Shown: positions 23,825 through 32,961 of the stretch, in pieces
Position numbering within the stretch: position 1 is the first letter of the stretch
Layout: each line of letters starts with the position of its first letter
Assembly (NCBI GenBank): GCA_945890485.1
Contig: CAMDCN010000001.1
Location: forward strand, 1-64,000
Direction of reading: 5' to 3'
Length of the DNA: 64,000 nucleotides
Origin: Candidatus Sulfopaludibacter sp. SbA3
Lineage (GTDB): Bacteria > Acidobacteriota > Terriglobia > Bryobacterales > Bryobacteraceae
Translations under genes and position numbers: made by a program
The notes under the pieces: generated by a model
What the model saw: the letters and a program-made list of their open reading frames with translations, nothing else
Databases searched by the model: none
What the model was told of the DNA's origin: nothing

Positions 23825-26800
23825 ATGTCTAAACGTCTCATTTTATTAATACTTATTCTTTTTTCGACTTCGTTGGCCCAGACGCCGACCGGCGAAATCA
23901 GCGGAACCATTTCCGATTCCAGCGGCGCCGTCATCGCCGGTGCGAAAGTCACTGTCACGAACCCAGCAACGAACGTCCAACGGCTCGCGGAGTCGAACGA
24001 ACTCGGGCTCTACAGCGTCCCCGCGCTCCCGCCGGGCATCTACAACATTCGTATCGAAAAGGCCGGCTTTAGCGCGCAGTCGCGCACCAGTCTCGAACTC
24101 CAGACCGGTCAGGTCGCTAAGATCGACGTAGCGATGCAGGTCGGCAACGTCGCCGAGACAGTCGAAGTCACGGCCGCTCCTCCCGTCATTGAAAGCGAGA
24201 CGACCACCATCGGTACCGTTATCGAAAACAAGCGGATCGTCGAACTGCCGCTCAATGGCCGGAACTATCTCCAACTTGCTTCGCTGATTCCCGGCGCCAC
24301 AACAAACGGACCGGCCTCCTCCCAGGGGCAACAGCGGATGGGCGGCGCCCGTAACAGCTTCGCGCTCAACGTCGCGGGCCAACGCGTGCATTACAATCAC
24401 TACTCGTTAGATGGTATGGAGAACACTGACCCGAACTTCAACACCTACCTCTTCCTCCCGTCGATAGATGCTTTGCAGGAGTTCAAAGTGGAGTCTGGCC
24501 TGTTCCCGGCAGAGTATGGCCGCGCCATCGCCCAGGTGAATGCCACGACCAAGAGCGGCACGAACGAATTCCACGGCACCGTATTCGAGTTCCTCCGTAA
24601 CGCCAAGCTCGACGCCAAGAACTACTTTGACCGGAAGGATTTGCCCAAACCCGCCTTCAAGCGAAATCAGTTCGGCGGAACTGTTTCCGGCCGGATTCTC
24701 CGCGACAAGCTCTTCTTCATGGGGAACTACGAAGGTCTCCGCGAACGCCGCGCGCTCACCCAAACCGGGACGCTCCCGACAGCCGCGCTGCGCTCCGGCA
24801 ACATCGGCCGCGCCATTGTCGACCCGTTCTCCACGGGCCGGGTCCCTTTCCCCGGTAACGTCATTCCGGCTAGCCGGATCCAGGCTACCTCCACAAAGGT
24901 TCTGAACGACTTCTATCCTTTGCCTAACAACACAGGCGCCACGGGCCTCGCCAACAACTACCTTAACAATGAAGGACGCAATAGCGATGGCAACCAAGGC
25001 TCCGGACGCCTGGACTGGTCCCAATCGTCGAGTTCCAACTTCTTCTTCCGCTTCTCCCAGACCGTTGAACCGCAGTACATTCCCTCGGTGATCAATGGCC
25101 AGGGCAATGTGGCCTCCATCTACGCCCAACAAGGCGTCCTGGGCCACACCAAAGTCTTCGGAGCCAATAAAGTCAACGAGTTGAAGTTTGGCGTCAACTA
25201 CCTCAAGAGTTCCAATTCGCAGACCCGCGCCGGAACGCGCAACGTTGTGGAAGAGCTCGGAATCCCGGACATTGACCGCAGCAATCCGCTCTTCTGGGGC
25301 ATCCCCGTTTTCCAGATCTCCGGCTACTCGAGCGTCGGGGAATGCAATGATTGCCCGTTCGTCAACTGGAACACCACCGGCATGCTGACCGACAACTTCT
25401 CGTGGAATCGCGGCAAGCACCAAATCAAAATCGGCGGCGAAGTTCGTCGCGTCCGATACAACCAGATCGGAGCCGTCGTGCCGCGCGGGCGCTTCTCCTT
25501 CAACGGTCAATATTCCGGCGACCCCATGGCCGACTTCCTTCTCGGCACAATGTCCAACACCGAAGGCCAAGTGGGTGCTCCCATCGCCAATATGCGCAGC
25601 AACTACCTGGCCATGTACATTCAGGACACCTGGAAGATATCGCCCAAGCTGACGCTGAACTACGGCCTCCGCTGGGAGTACGAGTCCCCCTGGTACGACA
25701 AGCACGATGCCATCGTGAATATCGACTTCCGTTGGGATAATTCGATGGAACCCGTCTACGTCCGCGCCGGTACTGGTGATCCCTTCGAGGGGAATCCGCA
25801 GTTCCCGCTCCCCGCCGACGTGAAGTACACCCGCGATGGCCGCTTCGGCCGGGGCGCCTTCGCGCCAGATCGTAACGACATCGCGCCGCGCTTCGGCATC
25901 GCCTACTCGCTCGACTCGAAAACTGTCATCCGCACCGGCGGCGGACTGTACTACGTGCGCGACATTGGCAACGGTACTTTCGACGTTGTGCGCAACGCTC
26001 CCTTCACCATCCGCCGCAACGAACCCGGAAACCAGACCGTCCCGAACTTGAGCTGGCAGGTACCCTTTACGCAGAAGGGCGCCCCGACGTTCATCCTGAT
26101 CAATCAATACGGCGAGCGGACGTCCTACATCGGTCAATGGAGCTTCGGCGTCCAACGGGAATTGACGAAGGATATGTCGCTGGAAGTGACCTACATGGGT
26201 TCCACTGGCGTCCACCTGCGCCGTCTGCAGACCTACAACGCCGCGCCCCCTGGCGCCGGAAACCAAACCGCGCGCCGTCCCTTCCCGAAGTTCGGCGGCT
26301 TCCAGGTGATGAATGCTCCCGGACATTCGAGCTATCACGCACTCCAATCGAGGCTGCAGCATCGTTTCTCGAATGGATTCACGCTCCTTGGCTCCTACGC
26401 GTGGAGCAAGTCCATCGACAATGGCTCTGGTGTTCGCACCACGGATGGCGATCCGTTGACACCAATGGACGACTACAACTTGGGACGGGAGCGCGGCCGT
26501 TCGGCCTTCGATTTCCGTCACCGGTTTACCGCGTCGTTCCTCTATGAATTGCCGTTTGGAAAGGGCCGGGCCATGTCGATTGAGAATCCGGTAGCCAACT
26601 TCGTCCTCGGCGGCTGGCAGGTCGGCGGCATTTTCACCGTCCAGACCGGTTTCCCGCTGACGGCTTTCTGCGGCCCCGGCAATATCCAGAACGGCGGCAA
26701 TTACTGCGCGCCGGACGTTGTCCCCGGCCAGAGCCCGAACGAAATCAGCGACCGAACTGTGCAGCGCTTCTTCAACACCAGTGCGTTCGTGGACCGGCTG

Positions 26801-27079
26801 GGCCAGAATCCTGCCGCTATCACGGATTTCCGCTTTGGCAATTCCGGGCGCAATACCATCACGGGCCCTGGTATCACGTCGCTCGACGCCTCGCTGACGA
26901 AGATCTTCCGGATCTCCGAGCGCCAACGGCTCGAATTCCGCAGCGAGTTCTTTAACCTGCCGAATCACCCGATCTTTGCCCCGCCCGGAACCACGCTCCG
27001 GACGGTCAACTATGGGGTAATCGGCGCAACGAAGGTAGATTCTCGACAACTTCAGTTCGCCTTGAAGTATCAGTTTTAG
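23825..27079 (+). CDS. TonB-dependent receptor with carboxypeptidase-regulatory-like N domain
   Basis: A 1084-residue outer-membrane protein. ATG 23825 has GGAGG 4 bases upstream and starts a signal peptide ending S-L-A-Q. Residues about 22-110 are a carboxypeptidase-regulatory-like beta sandwich (G-E-I-S-G-T-I-S-D-S-S-G-A-V-I-A-G-A-K-V-T-V). A plug region follows with I-V-E-L-P-L-N-G-R-N-Y-L-Q-L-A and Y-G-R-A-I-A-Q-V-N-A-T-T-K-S-G-T-N-E-F-H-G-T, then a long beta barrel ending in aromatic L-K-Y-Q-F. This is the large Oar-like receptor class expanded in Acidobacteria. The ligand is unknown; a glycan is a guess. The photolyase GTG follows 2 bases after the stop. Confidence 0.9.
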   Translation: MSKRLILLILILFSTSLAQTPTGEISGTISDSSGAVIAGAKVTVTNPATNVQRLAESNELGLYSVPALPPGIYNIRIEKAGFSAQSRTSLELQTGQVAKIDVAMQVGNVAETVEVTAAPPVIESETTTIGTVIENKRIVELPLNGRNYLQLASLIPGATTNGPASSQGQQRMGGARNSFALNVAGQRVHYNHYSLDGMENTDPNFNTYLFLPSIDALQEFKVESGLFPAEYGRAIAQVNATTKSGTNEFHGTVFEFLRNAKLDAKNYFDRKDLPKPAFKRNQFGGTVSGRILRDKLFFMGNYEGLRERRALTQTGTLPTAALRSGNIGRAIVDPFSTGRVPFPGNVIPASRIQATSTKVLNDFYPLPNNTGATGLANNYLNNEGRNSDGNQGSGRLDWSQSSSSNFFFRFSQTVEPQYIPSVINGQGNVASIYAQQGVLGHTKVFGANKVNELKFGVNYLKSSNSQTRAGTRNVVEELGIPDIDRSNPLFWGIPVFQISGYSSVGECNDCPFVNWNTTGMLTDNFSWNRGKHQIKIGGEVRRVRYNQIGAVVPRGRFSFNGQYSGDPMADFLLGTMSNTEGQVGAPIANMRSNYLAMYIQDTWKISPKLTLNYGLRWEYESPWYDKHDAIVNIDFRWDNSMEPVYVRAGTGDPFEGNPQFPLPADVKYTRDGRFGRGAFAPDRNDIAPRFGIAYSLDSKTVIRTGGGLYYVRDIGNGTFDVVRNAPFTIRRNEPGNQTVPNLSWQVPFTQKGAPTFILINQYGERTSYIGQWSFGVQRELTKDMSLEVTYMGSTGVHLRRLQTYNAAPPGAGNQTARRPFPKFGGFQVMNAPGHSSYHALQSRLQHRFSNGFTLLGSYAWSKSIDNGSGVRTTDGDPLTPMDDYNLGRERGRSAFDFRHRFTASFLYELPFGKGRAMSIENPVANFVLGGWQVGGIFTVQTGFPLTAFCGPGNIQNGGNYCAPDVVPGQSPNEISDRTVQRFFNTSAFVDRLGQNPAAITDFRFGNSGRNTITGPGITSLDASLTKIFRISERQRLEFRSEFFNLPNHPIFAPPGTTLRTVNYGVIGATKVDSRQLQFALKYQF

Positions 27080-27080
27080 A

Positions 27081-28436
27081 GTGCTTCAAGTTGTCTGGTT
27101 GAAACGGGACCTCAGGAACCGGGACCACGCGCCGCTTTTCGAAGCGGCGCAGCGGGGCCCGGTTCTTCCGCTTTATGTCTACGAACCATCGCTGTGGACC
27201 GCGCCGGATGCCGCGGCCCGGCATTGGAACTTCGTGGCCGAAAGTCTGCGCGATTTGCGCCGGCGCCTGCCCGTTGTCGTCCGCGTCGGTGAAGTTCTGC
27301 CAGTCCTAGAAGAAATCCGGCGAACCCACGGCATCGCAGGGCTGTGGGCCCACGAGGAGACCACCAATTGGCTCGCCTATCAACGGGATCGCACCGTTCG
27401 GCGATGGGCGCGGGAGAGGGGCATCCCGTTTACGGAACTGCCCGGCTCTGGCGTGGTTCGGAGGCTGGGCAGTCGAAACGGCTGGGCCGGAGCCTGGGAA
27501 AGACTGATGAGCGCCGCGCCTGTGCCTGCGGTGGACGGCCTCCAGGCGGTCCCCGGCCTCGCGTTGGGCGACGTGCCCCGATCGAGTCCCGCGTTGCAAC
27601 AGGGAGGAGAGACCGCCGCCTGGGAGACTCTCGAAAGCTTCCTACACCAAAGGGGCCTTAACTATTCGAAGGAACTTTCGAGCCCCCTGACGGCGTTTGC
27701 ATCCTGTTCGCGCATCAGTTCCCATCTCGCCTGGGGAACCGTCTCCATGCGGGAGACCGTCCGAGCCACCCGCCGCCGGATGGAGACCGCCCCGGAGTGG
27801 AAACGACCGTTGCGCGCCTTTGATGCCCGGCTGCATTGGCGCAGTCACTTCATGCAGAAGTTGGAGGATGAACCGCAGATCGAGTTTCGCAACTTTGTAA
27901 CCGCTTTTGATGGCATGCGCGAACCGCACTGGAACGAGGAGTACTTCGCCGCCTGGTGCGAAGGCCGAACCGGCTACGGCATGGTGGATGCCTGTATGCG
28001 CGCGTTGCGTACCACCGGGTGGATCAACTTTCGCATGCGCGCCATGCTGGTTTCGTTTGCGAGTTACCACCTTTGGCTGCACTGGCCGAAGCCGGCGGCC
28101 TTTCTCGCCCAACAGTTCACCGACTACGAACCCGGCATCCACTATTCGCAGTTTCAAATGCAGTCGGGCACCACCGGAATCAACACCTTGCGGATCTATA
28201 GCCCCGACAAGCAAGCGGAGGATCACGATCCGGATGGCGAATTCGTGCGGCGCTGGGTGCCGGAAGGGGGGGGGCCGCGCATCGTGGACCACGCAACGGC
28301 CTACAAGCTGGCAAGGGCCAGAATGGCGGACTTCCGCAAGCAGCCGGAGATGAAGCGGCAGGCGAAGGCGGTGCAGGTGAAGCATGGCAGTCGCAAGAAA
28401 CCGCCTCCGCGTACGCGGCAACAGACGCTATTCTAG
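27081..28436 (+). CDS. cryptochrome/photolyase-family flavoprotein
   Basis: A 451-residue protein starting at GTG. The N-terminal half is the antenna-binding Rossmann domain ([16 protein letters not shown]). The C-terminal half is the FAD domain: [40 protein letters not shown] and [16 protein letters not shown]. Repair of pyrimidine dimers by light is the family role. The segment that normally reads NNGxWQW is here I-H-Y-S-Q-F-Q-M (F358, M360), so electron-transfer tryptophans are changed; see findings. The next gene is a DNA glycosylase, giving a small repair cluster. Confidence 0.85.
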   Translation: MLQVVWLKRDLRNRDHAPLFEAAQRGPVLPLYVYEPSLWTAPDAAARHWNFVAESLRDLRRRLPVVVRVGEVLPVLEEIRRTHGIAGLWAHEETTNWLAYQRDRTVRRWARERGIPFTELPGSGVVRRLGSRNGWAGAWERLMSAAPVPAVDGLQAVPGLALGDVPRSSPALQQGGETAAWETLESFLHQRGLNYSKELSSPLTAFASCSRISSHLAWGTVSMRETVRATRRRMETAPEWKRPLRAFDARLHWRSHFMQKLEDEPQIEFRNFVTAFDGMREPHWNEEYFAAWCEGRTGYGMVDACMRALRTTGWINFRMRAMLVSFASYHLWLHWPKPAAFLAQQFTDYEPGIHYSQFQMQSGTTGINTLRIYSPDKQAEDHDPDGEFVRRWVPEGGGPRIVDHATAYKLARARMADFRKQPEMKRQAKAVQVKHGSRKKPPPRTRQQTLF

Positions 28437-28441
28437 ACTCT

Positions 28442-29323
28442 GTGCCGGAGTACCCGGACATTACGATCTATCTCGAAGCGCTGCAAGCGAGGGTCTTGGG
28501 GCAGCCGATGCAGGCCTTGCGCCTGGCCACCCCGTTTCTGCTGCGAACCATTGACCCGGTTCCGGAGGGGCAGACCGTTACCCGTCTCGAACGGGTAGGC
28601 AAGCGCATCGCCTTCGGGTTCGACTCTGGCGTCTGGATGGTTCTGCATCTGATGATCGCCGGGCGGCTCCACTGGAAACCCGCCGGAGCCAAGCTGAGCG
28701 GCCGGAATATGTTGGCGGCGTTTGATTTCCCGTACGGGACTCTGGTCCTCACCGAGGCGGGCTCCAAGCGTCAAGCCTCCTTGCACATCGTGCCAGACCT
28801 CGCTTCGTTGGATCCTGGCGGACTGGAGGTGATCAGCATAAGCTTGACGGCATTCTCTGCCCGGCTGCGGGAACGGAATCATACGCTGAAGCGTTCGTTG
28901 ACAGATCCCCGGCTATTCAGTGGAATCGGCAACGCTTATTCTGATGAGATCCTCCATGCCGCGCGCCTCTCTCCCGTCGCCTTGAGCCAGAAGCTGACCG
29001 ACGCCGAAGTCGAGCGCCTGTGGAAGGCGGTTGAGCACGTGCTGGAGACCTGGACCGCCCGATTGCGAAACGAAGCCAAGGGCGGATTTCCTGAAAAGGT
29101 CACGGCCTTCCGGCCCGAGATGGCTGCTCACGGCAAGTTCGGCCTGCCGTGCCCGGATTGCGGCGTCAAGATCCAAAGGATTCGCTACGCCGCCAACGAG
29201 ACCAACTATTGTCCCCAATGCCAGACGGCCGGAAAGGTCCTCGCCGACCGGGCTCTTTCCCGCCTGCTCGGCGCCGACTGGCCGCGCAGCATAGAGGAAC
29301 TCGAAAAGCTGGGCCGAGCCTAA
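28442..29323 (+). CDS. Fpg/Nei-family DNA glycosylase
   Basis: A 293-residue base-excision repair enzyme that removes oxidised bases and cleaves the AP site. GTG 28442 gives the required N terminus M-P-E-Y-P-D, where Pro2 is the catalytic nucleophile and Glu3 assists. V-G-K-R-I-A-F carries the beta-hairpin lysine. The helix-two-turn-helix has [11 protein letters not shown]. The C-terminal zinc finger is C-P-D-C ... Y-C-P-Q-C-Q. Length is slightly above the family norm of about 270. It follows the photolyase by 5 bases. Choice between Fpg and Nei subgroup is not possible by eye, though PEYPD rather than PELPE leans away from classical MutM. Confidence 0.9.
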   Translation: MPEYPDITIYLEALQARVLGQPMQALRLATPFLLRTIDPVPEGQTVTRLERVGKRIAFGFDSGVWMVLHLMIAGRLHWKPAGAKLSGRNMLAAFDFPYGTLVLTEAGSKRQASLHIVPDLASLDPGGLEVISISLTAFSARLRERNHTLKRSLTDPRLFSGIGNAYSDEILHAARLSPVALSQKLTDAEVERLWKAVEHVLETWTARLRNEAKGGFPEKVTAFRPEMAAHGKFGLPCPDCGVKIQRIRYAANETNYCPQCQTAGKVLADRALSRLLGADWPRSIEELEKLGRA

Positions 29324-29352
29324 GTTATAGCTAGAAAAGCACTTCGGATAGC

Positions 29353-29379
29353 TTGTGGATTTTGTGTTCAAAACCACAA
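29353..29379. promoter_or_regulatory. inverted repeat upstream of the nrd promoter, possible operator
   Basis: TTGTGG-a-TTTTG and CAAAA-CCACAA are inverted copies around a 4-base TGTT centre, with one unpaired A. The element ends 7 bases before the likely -35 box of the ribonucleotide reductase operon, so a dimeric regulator could bind there. It does not match the NrdR box (ACACWATATWGTGT-like), so the regulator is unknown. Confidence 0.45.
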
Positions 29380-29386
29380 TTAGTTG

Positions 29387-29416
29387 TTGACCTAAGGTGA
29401 AACACCACTGTATTCT
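29387..29416 (+). promoter_or_regulatory. likely promoter of the nrdA-nrdB operon
   Basis: TTGACC (29387-29392) and TATTCT (29411-29416) are 18 bases apart, a good sigma-70-type pair. Transcription would start near 29423 and give a leader of about 105 bases before the nrdA ATG at 29529. The rest of the leader is filled by two hairpins. Confidence 0.55.
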
Positions 29417-29429
29417 GTAGTTCGGTAGC

Positions 29430-29447
29430 GCGAAACGCCCGTTTCGC
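29430..29447 (+). other. leader hairpin 1 of the nrd operon
   Basis: GCGAAACG-cc-CGTTTCGC is a perfect 8-base inverted repeat with a 2-base centre, only a few bases after the predicted transcription start. It could be an RNA hairpin with a short loop or a DNA operator. It precedes a terminator-like hairpin. Confidence 0.5.
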
Positions 29448-29465
29448 TTGTGTCGCTCACTGTTA

Positions 29466-29506
29466 CCCGGATCGCATCGTTGCCCAACGATGAGCCGGGC
29501 TTTTCT
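29466..29506 (+). terminator. terminator-like hairpin in the nrdA leader (possible attenuator)
   Basis: An outer stem CCCGG (29466-29470) / CCGGG (29495-29499) encloses a perfect inner stem CATCGTT / AACGATG (29475-29481 and 29486-29492) with a GCCC loop, followed by CTTTTCT. This is the form of an intrinsic terminator, but it lies 22 bases before the nrdA ATG rather than after a gene. A possible alternative start at 29490 lies inside the hairpin. It could also terminate leftover transcription from the glycosylase gene. Confidence 0.55.
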
Positions 29507-29528
29507 GTCTATTGTCTTCGGGGAAATC

Positions 29529-31937
29529 ATGGCTAGCACCGCATCGCAGTTGTCGTCCGTCCCACCTTCGCAACCCGCCGCCGAGCAGGAGTTGTTTCCA
29601 GGAATTCGTCCCCAAGTGGCCGAAACCGCTATGCGGGTTAAGAAGCGCAACGGCTCCTACGAGCCGGTGCATGTGGACAAGATCATTCGGGCGGTGCAGC
29701 GCTGTGCGGCCGGGCTCACGCAGGTGGACCCGATGCGGATTGCCATCAAGACGATTGGCGGTCTTTATGATGGTTCCTCGACGCGGGAACTCGATCAACT
29801 CTCCATTCAGACGGCGGCGTCGCTGATCTCCGAAGAGCCCGAATATTCCCGATTGGCGGCCCGTCTGTTAGCGAACTTCATCGAGAAGGAAGTCGCCAAC
29901 CAGAACATCTATTCGTTCTCACAGTCGATCGACCACGGCTACCGGTTCGGCCTGGTGAGTGAGACGACGTACAAGTTCGTCACCGAAAATGCGCGCAAGT
30001 TGAATAGCTGTCTCGAAGAGCGGAACACGGACCTCTTTGAATACTTCGGCATTCGGACCGTGTACGATCGCTACTTGTTGAAGAGCCCCGAGAGCCGGGA
30101 CGTCATCGAGACGCCGCAATACTTCTTCCTCCGGGTGGCCTGCGGCCTCTCCCGGAATGTGCAGGAAGCCATTGAGTTCTACCGCCTGATCTCGGCGCAC
30201 GACTACATGCCGAGTTCGCCGACCCTGTTTAACTCCGGCACCTCGCACCCGCAGATGTCCTCCTGCTACCTGCTCGATTCGCCGCAGGACGAGCTCGAGT
30301 CGATTTACGACCGCTATAAAGACGTCGCGATGCTTTCGAAGTTCGCCGGCGGCATCGGCTTGGCCTACCACCGGATTCGGGCCCGCGGCTCGCTGATCAA
30401 AGGTACTAACGGCCGCTCGAACGGTATCGTCCCGTGGCTGAAGACGCTTGATTCTTCGGTTTCGGCCGTGAATCAGGGCGGCAAGCGCAAAGGCGCGGCC
30501 TGCGTCTATCTTGAGCCATGGCACGCCGATATCGAGGAGTTCCTCGAACTCCGCGACAACACGGGTGAAGAGGCGCGGCGGACCTACAACCTGAACCTGG
30601 CGAACTGGATCCCGGATTTATTCATGAAGCGGCTGGAGGCGGACGGCATCTGGTCGCTCTTCGATCCCAAAGTCGTGCCGCATTTCCCTGACCTATACGG
30701 CGCAGAGTTCGAGAAGGCGTACGAAGAGGCCGAAACCAAGGGCCTGTTTATGCGGCAGGTGAAGGCGCGCGATCTGTACGCCCGCATGATGAAGACGCTG
30801 GCCGAAACGGGCAATGGCTGGATGACGTTCAAGGACGCTTGCAACCAGAAATCGAACCAGACCGGGCTTGCGCACAACGTTGTCCATCTCTCGAACCTTT
30901 GCACTGAAATCACCGAAGTCACGCACCACGCCGAGACGGCGGTCTGCAACTTGGGTTCGATCAACCTGGCCCGGTACCTGACGCCGGAGGGCGAGTTCGA
31001 CTTCGAAAAGCTGGGCCGCAATGTTCGCTTGGCCGTCCGCTTCCTGGATAAGGTCATCGACATCAACTACTACCCGACGAACGGCGCGGAGGTTTCTAAC
31101 CGGAAATGGCGCCCGGTGGGTCTCGGCTTGATGGGATTGCAGGATCTGTTCTTCCAACTGCGGTTACCGTTCGACTCCCCGCAGGCGCGGGCGTTGTCGA
31201 AGCGCATTCAGGAAGATATCTACTTCCACGCTCTCGAAACCACGGTGGGACTGGCGGAAGAGTATGGTCCGCACGAGAACTTCAGCGAGACCCGGGCGGC
31301 GAAGGGTGAATTCCAGTTCGAGCTATGGGGCGTCCAGCCGGAAGTCCGGGGGCGGTGGGATGAGTTGCGCCCGCGGATGATGAAGTCCGGGATGCGGAAC
31401 TCGCTTCTGCTGGCCATTGCGCCAACCGCGACGATCGCCTCCATCGTCGGATCCTACGAGTGCATCGAACCGCAGATCTCAAACCTCTTCAAGCGCGAGA
31501 CGCTTTCGGGCGACTTCGTGCAGATCAATCGCTACCTGGTGCTGGAGCTGAAGGCACTCGGCATGTGGAATGAACATATGCGGAACCGGATCAAGATGGG
31601 TGAAGGCTCCATCCTCGCCGTCGAGGAGATTCCGGACGAGCTGAAGCAAATCTACCGGACCGTTTGGGAAGTGCCGATGCGGTCGTTGATCGACATGGCG
31701 GCGGAGCGGTCGCCCTACATCGACCAAAGCCAGTCGCTGAATCTGTTCATCGAAAGCCCCACGATCGGTAAGGTCTCCTCCATGTATATGTATGCGTGGA
31801 AAAAGGGGCTGAAAACAACCTACTACCTGCGGTCGCGTCCGGCATCTAAGATCTCGAAGGCGACGGTTCCTGTAACCCCGGCCGCGGCGGTGGCGTGCTC
31901 GCTCGAGAACCCCGATAGCTGCGAAGCCTGCCAATAG
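29529..31937 (+). CDS. nrdA: ribonucleoside-diphosphate reductase, alpha subunit (class I)
   Basis: An 802-residue catalytic subunit reducing ribonucleotides to deoxyribonucleotides. An N-terminal ATP cone (R-V-K-K-R-N-G-S-Y-E-P-V-H-V-D-K-I-I-R-A-V) gives allosteric activity control. The barrel shows S-S-P-T-L-F-N-S-G-T, S-S-C-Y-L-L-D, N-L-C-T-E-I (active-site Asn/Cys/Glu) and A-P-T-A-T-I-A-S-I-V-G-S-Y-E. The extreme C terminus C-E-A-C-Q supplies the shuttle cysteine pair. ATG 29529 is chosen over the GTG/ATG at 29448/29490 because those fall before or inside the leader hairpin and GGGGA lies just upstream of 29529. nrdB follows after 25 bases. Confidence 0.95.
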   Translation: MASTASQLSSVPPSQPAAEQELFPGIRPQVAETAMRVKKRNGSYEPVHVDKIIRAVQRCAAGLTQVDPMRIAIKTIGGLYDGSSTRELDQLSIQTAASLISEEPEYSRLAARLLANFIEKEVANQNIYSFSQSIDHGYRFGLVSETTYKFVTENARKLNSCLEERNTDLFEYFGIRTVYDRYLLKSPESRDVIETPQYFFLRVACGLSRNVQEAIEFYRLISAHDYMPSSPTLFNSGTSHPQMSSCYLLDSPQDELESIYDRYKDVAMLSKFAGGIGLAYHRIRARGSLIKGTNGRSNGIVPWLKTLDSSVSAVNQGGKRKGAACVYLEPWHADIEEFLELRDNTGEEARRTYNLNLANWIPDLFMKRLEADGIWSLFDPKVVPHFPDLYGAEFEKAYEEAETKGLFMRQVKARDLYARMMKTLAETGNGWMTFKDACNQKSNQTGLAHNVVHLSNLCTEITEVTHHAETAVCNLGSINLARYLTPEGEFDFEKLGRNVRLAVRFLDKVIDINYYPTNGAEVSNRKWRPVGLGLMGLQDLFFQLRLPFDSPQARALSKRIQEDIYFHALETTVGLAEEYGPHENFSETRAAKGEFQFELWGVQPEVRGRWDELRPRMMKSGMRNSLLLAIAPTATIASIVGSYECIEPQISNLFKRETLSGDFVQINRYLVLELKALGMWNEHMRNRIKMGEGSILAVEEIPDELKQIYRTVWEVPMRSLIDMAAERSPYIDQSQSLNLFIESPTIGKVSSMYMYAWKKGLKTTYYLRSRPASKISKATVPVTPAAAVACSLENPDSCEACQ

Positions 31938-31962
31938 TTTTGTAAGAAGTGAGTAAGAGGCA

Positions 31963-32961
31963 ATGATTCTCGACCCTGGATTTGATTTAACTCTCCGTCC
32001 GATGAAGTATCCGGTTTTTTACGATATGTATAAAATCGGGATCAAGAACACCTGGACGGTGGAAGAGGTCGACTTTTCGACCGACGTGACTGATCTTCGC
32101 CAGAAGATGAACCCGGCTGAGCAACACCTGATCAAACGGCTGGTGGCGTTCTTCGCTACGGGCGACTCGATTGTCGGCAACAACTTAGTTCTCAATCTGT
32201 ACAAGCACATTAACTCGCCCGAGGCGCGGATGTATCTCTCCCGCCAGTTGTACGAGGAAGCGGTGCATGTTCAGTTTTACCTGACACTCCTCGACACTTA
32301 CATTCCGGACCCGAACGAGCGGGCGGCGGCGTTTTCGGCGGTGGAGAACATTCCGTCGATCAAGGCCAAAGCGGATTTCTGCTTCAAGTGGATCGATTCC
32401 ATCAACAACATGGACTCGATTCAAACCGAAGCGGACATGAAGAACTTCCTGCTGAACTTGTCCTGTTTTGCCTGTTGCATTGAAGGCATGTTCTTCTTCG
32501 CGGCGTTCGCCTACGTGTACTTCCTGCGCTCCCGTGGTCTCTTGCAAGGTCTGGCGACCGGCACGAACTGGGTGTTCCGCGATGAGAGCGCGCACATCGA
32601 CTTTGCGCTCGAAGTTATCAATACCGTTCGCCGCGAACGTCCTCATCTGTTCGATGCGGACTACGAAGCGCGCATCAAAGAGATGATCCGGGACGCCGTG
32701 GAATGCGAGGCGCTTTTCGCCGAGGACACGCTCGGCGGCGGTGTGTCGGGAATGTCGATTCCTTCGATGCGGCAGTATCTGCAGTACATCGCGGACCGGC
32801 GATTGGTGTCGCTGGGGATCCAGCCAATTTATGGATCAAAGAATCCCTTCGACTTCATGGAACTGCAGGACGTACAGGAATTGACGAACTTCTTCGAACG
32901 GCGCGTCTCGGCCTATCAGACGGCGGTATCCGGTGAAGTTGGTTTCGGCGACGATTTTTAA
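31963..32961 (+). CDS. nrdB: ribonucleoside-diphosphate reductase, beta subunit (class I)
   Basis: A 332-residue radical-generating subunit. Metal ligands are visible as D68 (A-T-G-D-S-I), E99 and H102 (Y-E-E-A-V-H-V-Q-F-Y), and the later glutamate/histidine pair in R-D-E-S-A-H-I-D-F-A. Tyr106 lies 7 residues after E99, the place of the stable tyrosyl radical, so this is a tyrosyl-radical form rather than the Phe-containing class Ic type. The C terminus that docks to NrdA is acidic and aromatic. The stop overlaps the ATG of the next gene (TAATG). Confidence 0.93.
   Translation: MILDPGFDLTLRPMKYPVFYDMYKIGIKNTWTVEEVDFSTDVTDLRQKMNPAEQHLIKRLVAFFATGDSIVGNNLVLNLYKHINSPEARMYLSRQLYEEAVHVQFYLTLLDTYIPDPNERAAAFSAVENIPSIKAKADFCFKWIDSINNMDSIQTEADMKNFLLNLSCFACCIEGMFFFAAFAYVYFLRSRGLLQGLATGTNWVFRDESAHIDFALEVINTVRRERPHLFDADYEARIKEMIRDAVECEALFAEDTLGGGVSGMSIPSMRQYLQYIADRRLVSLGIQPIYGSKNPFDFMELQDVQELTNFFERRVSAYQTAVSGEVGFGDDF

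Noticed and set aside
24407-27049. 880-residue open frame on the minus strand
   Set aside because: It lies wholly antisense to the TonB-dependent receptor gene, has no recognisable domain, and reflects the codon structure of the opposite strand.
29353-29379. NrdR box upstream of nrdA
   Set aside because: The inverted repeat TTGTGG...CCACAA does not match the NrdR consensus, so it is listed only as an unidentified operator candidate.
29448-29528. Upstream starts (GTG 29448, ATG 29490) for nrdA
   Set aside because: They fall before or inside the terminator-like hairpin; ATG 29529 has the purine-rich site and the normal N terminus.
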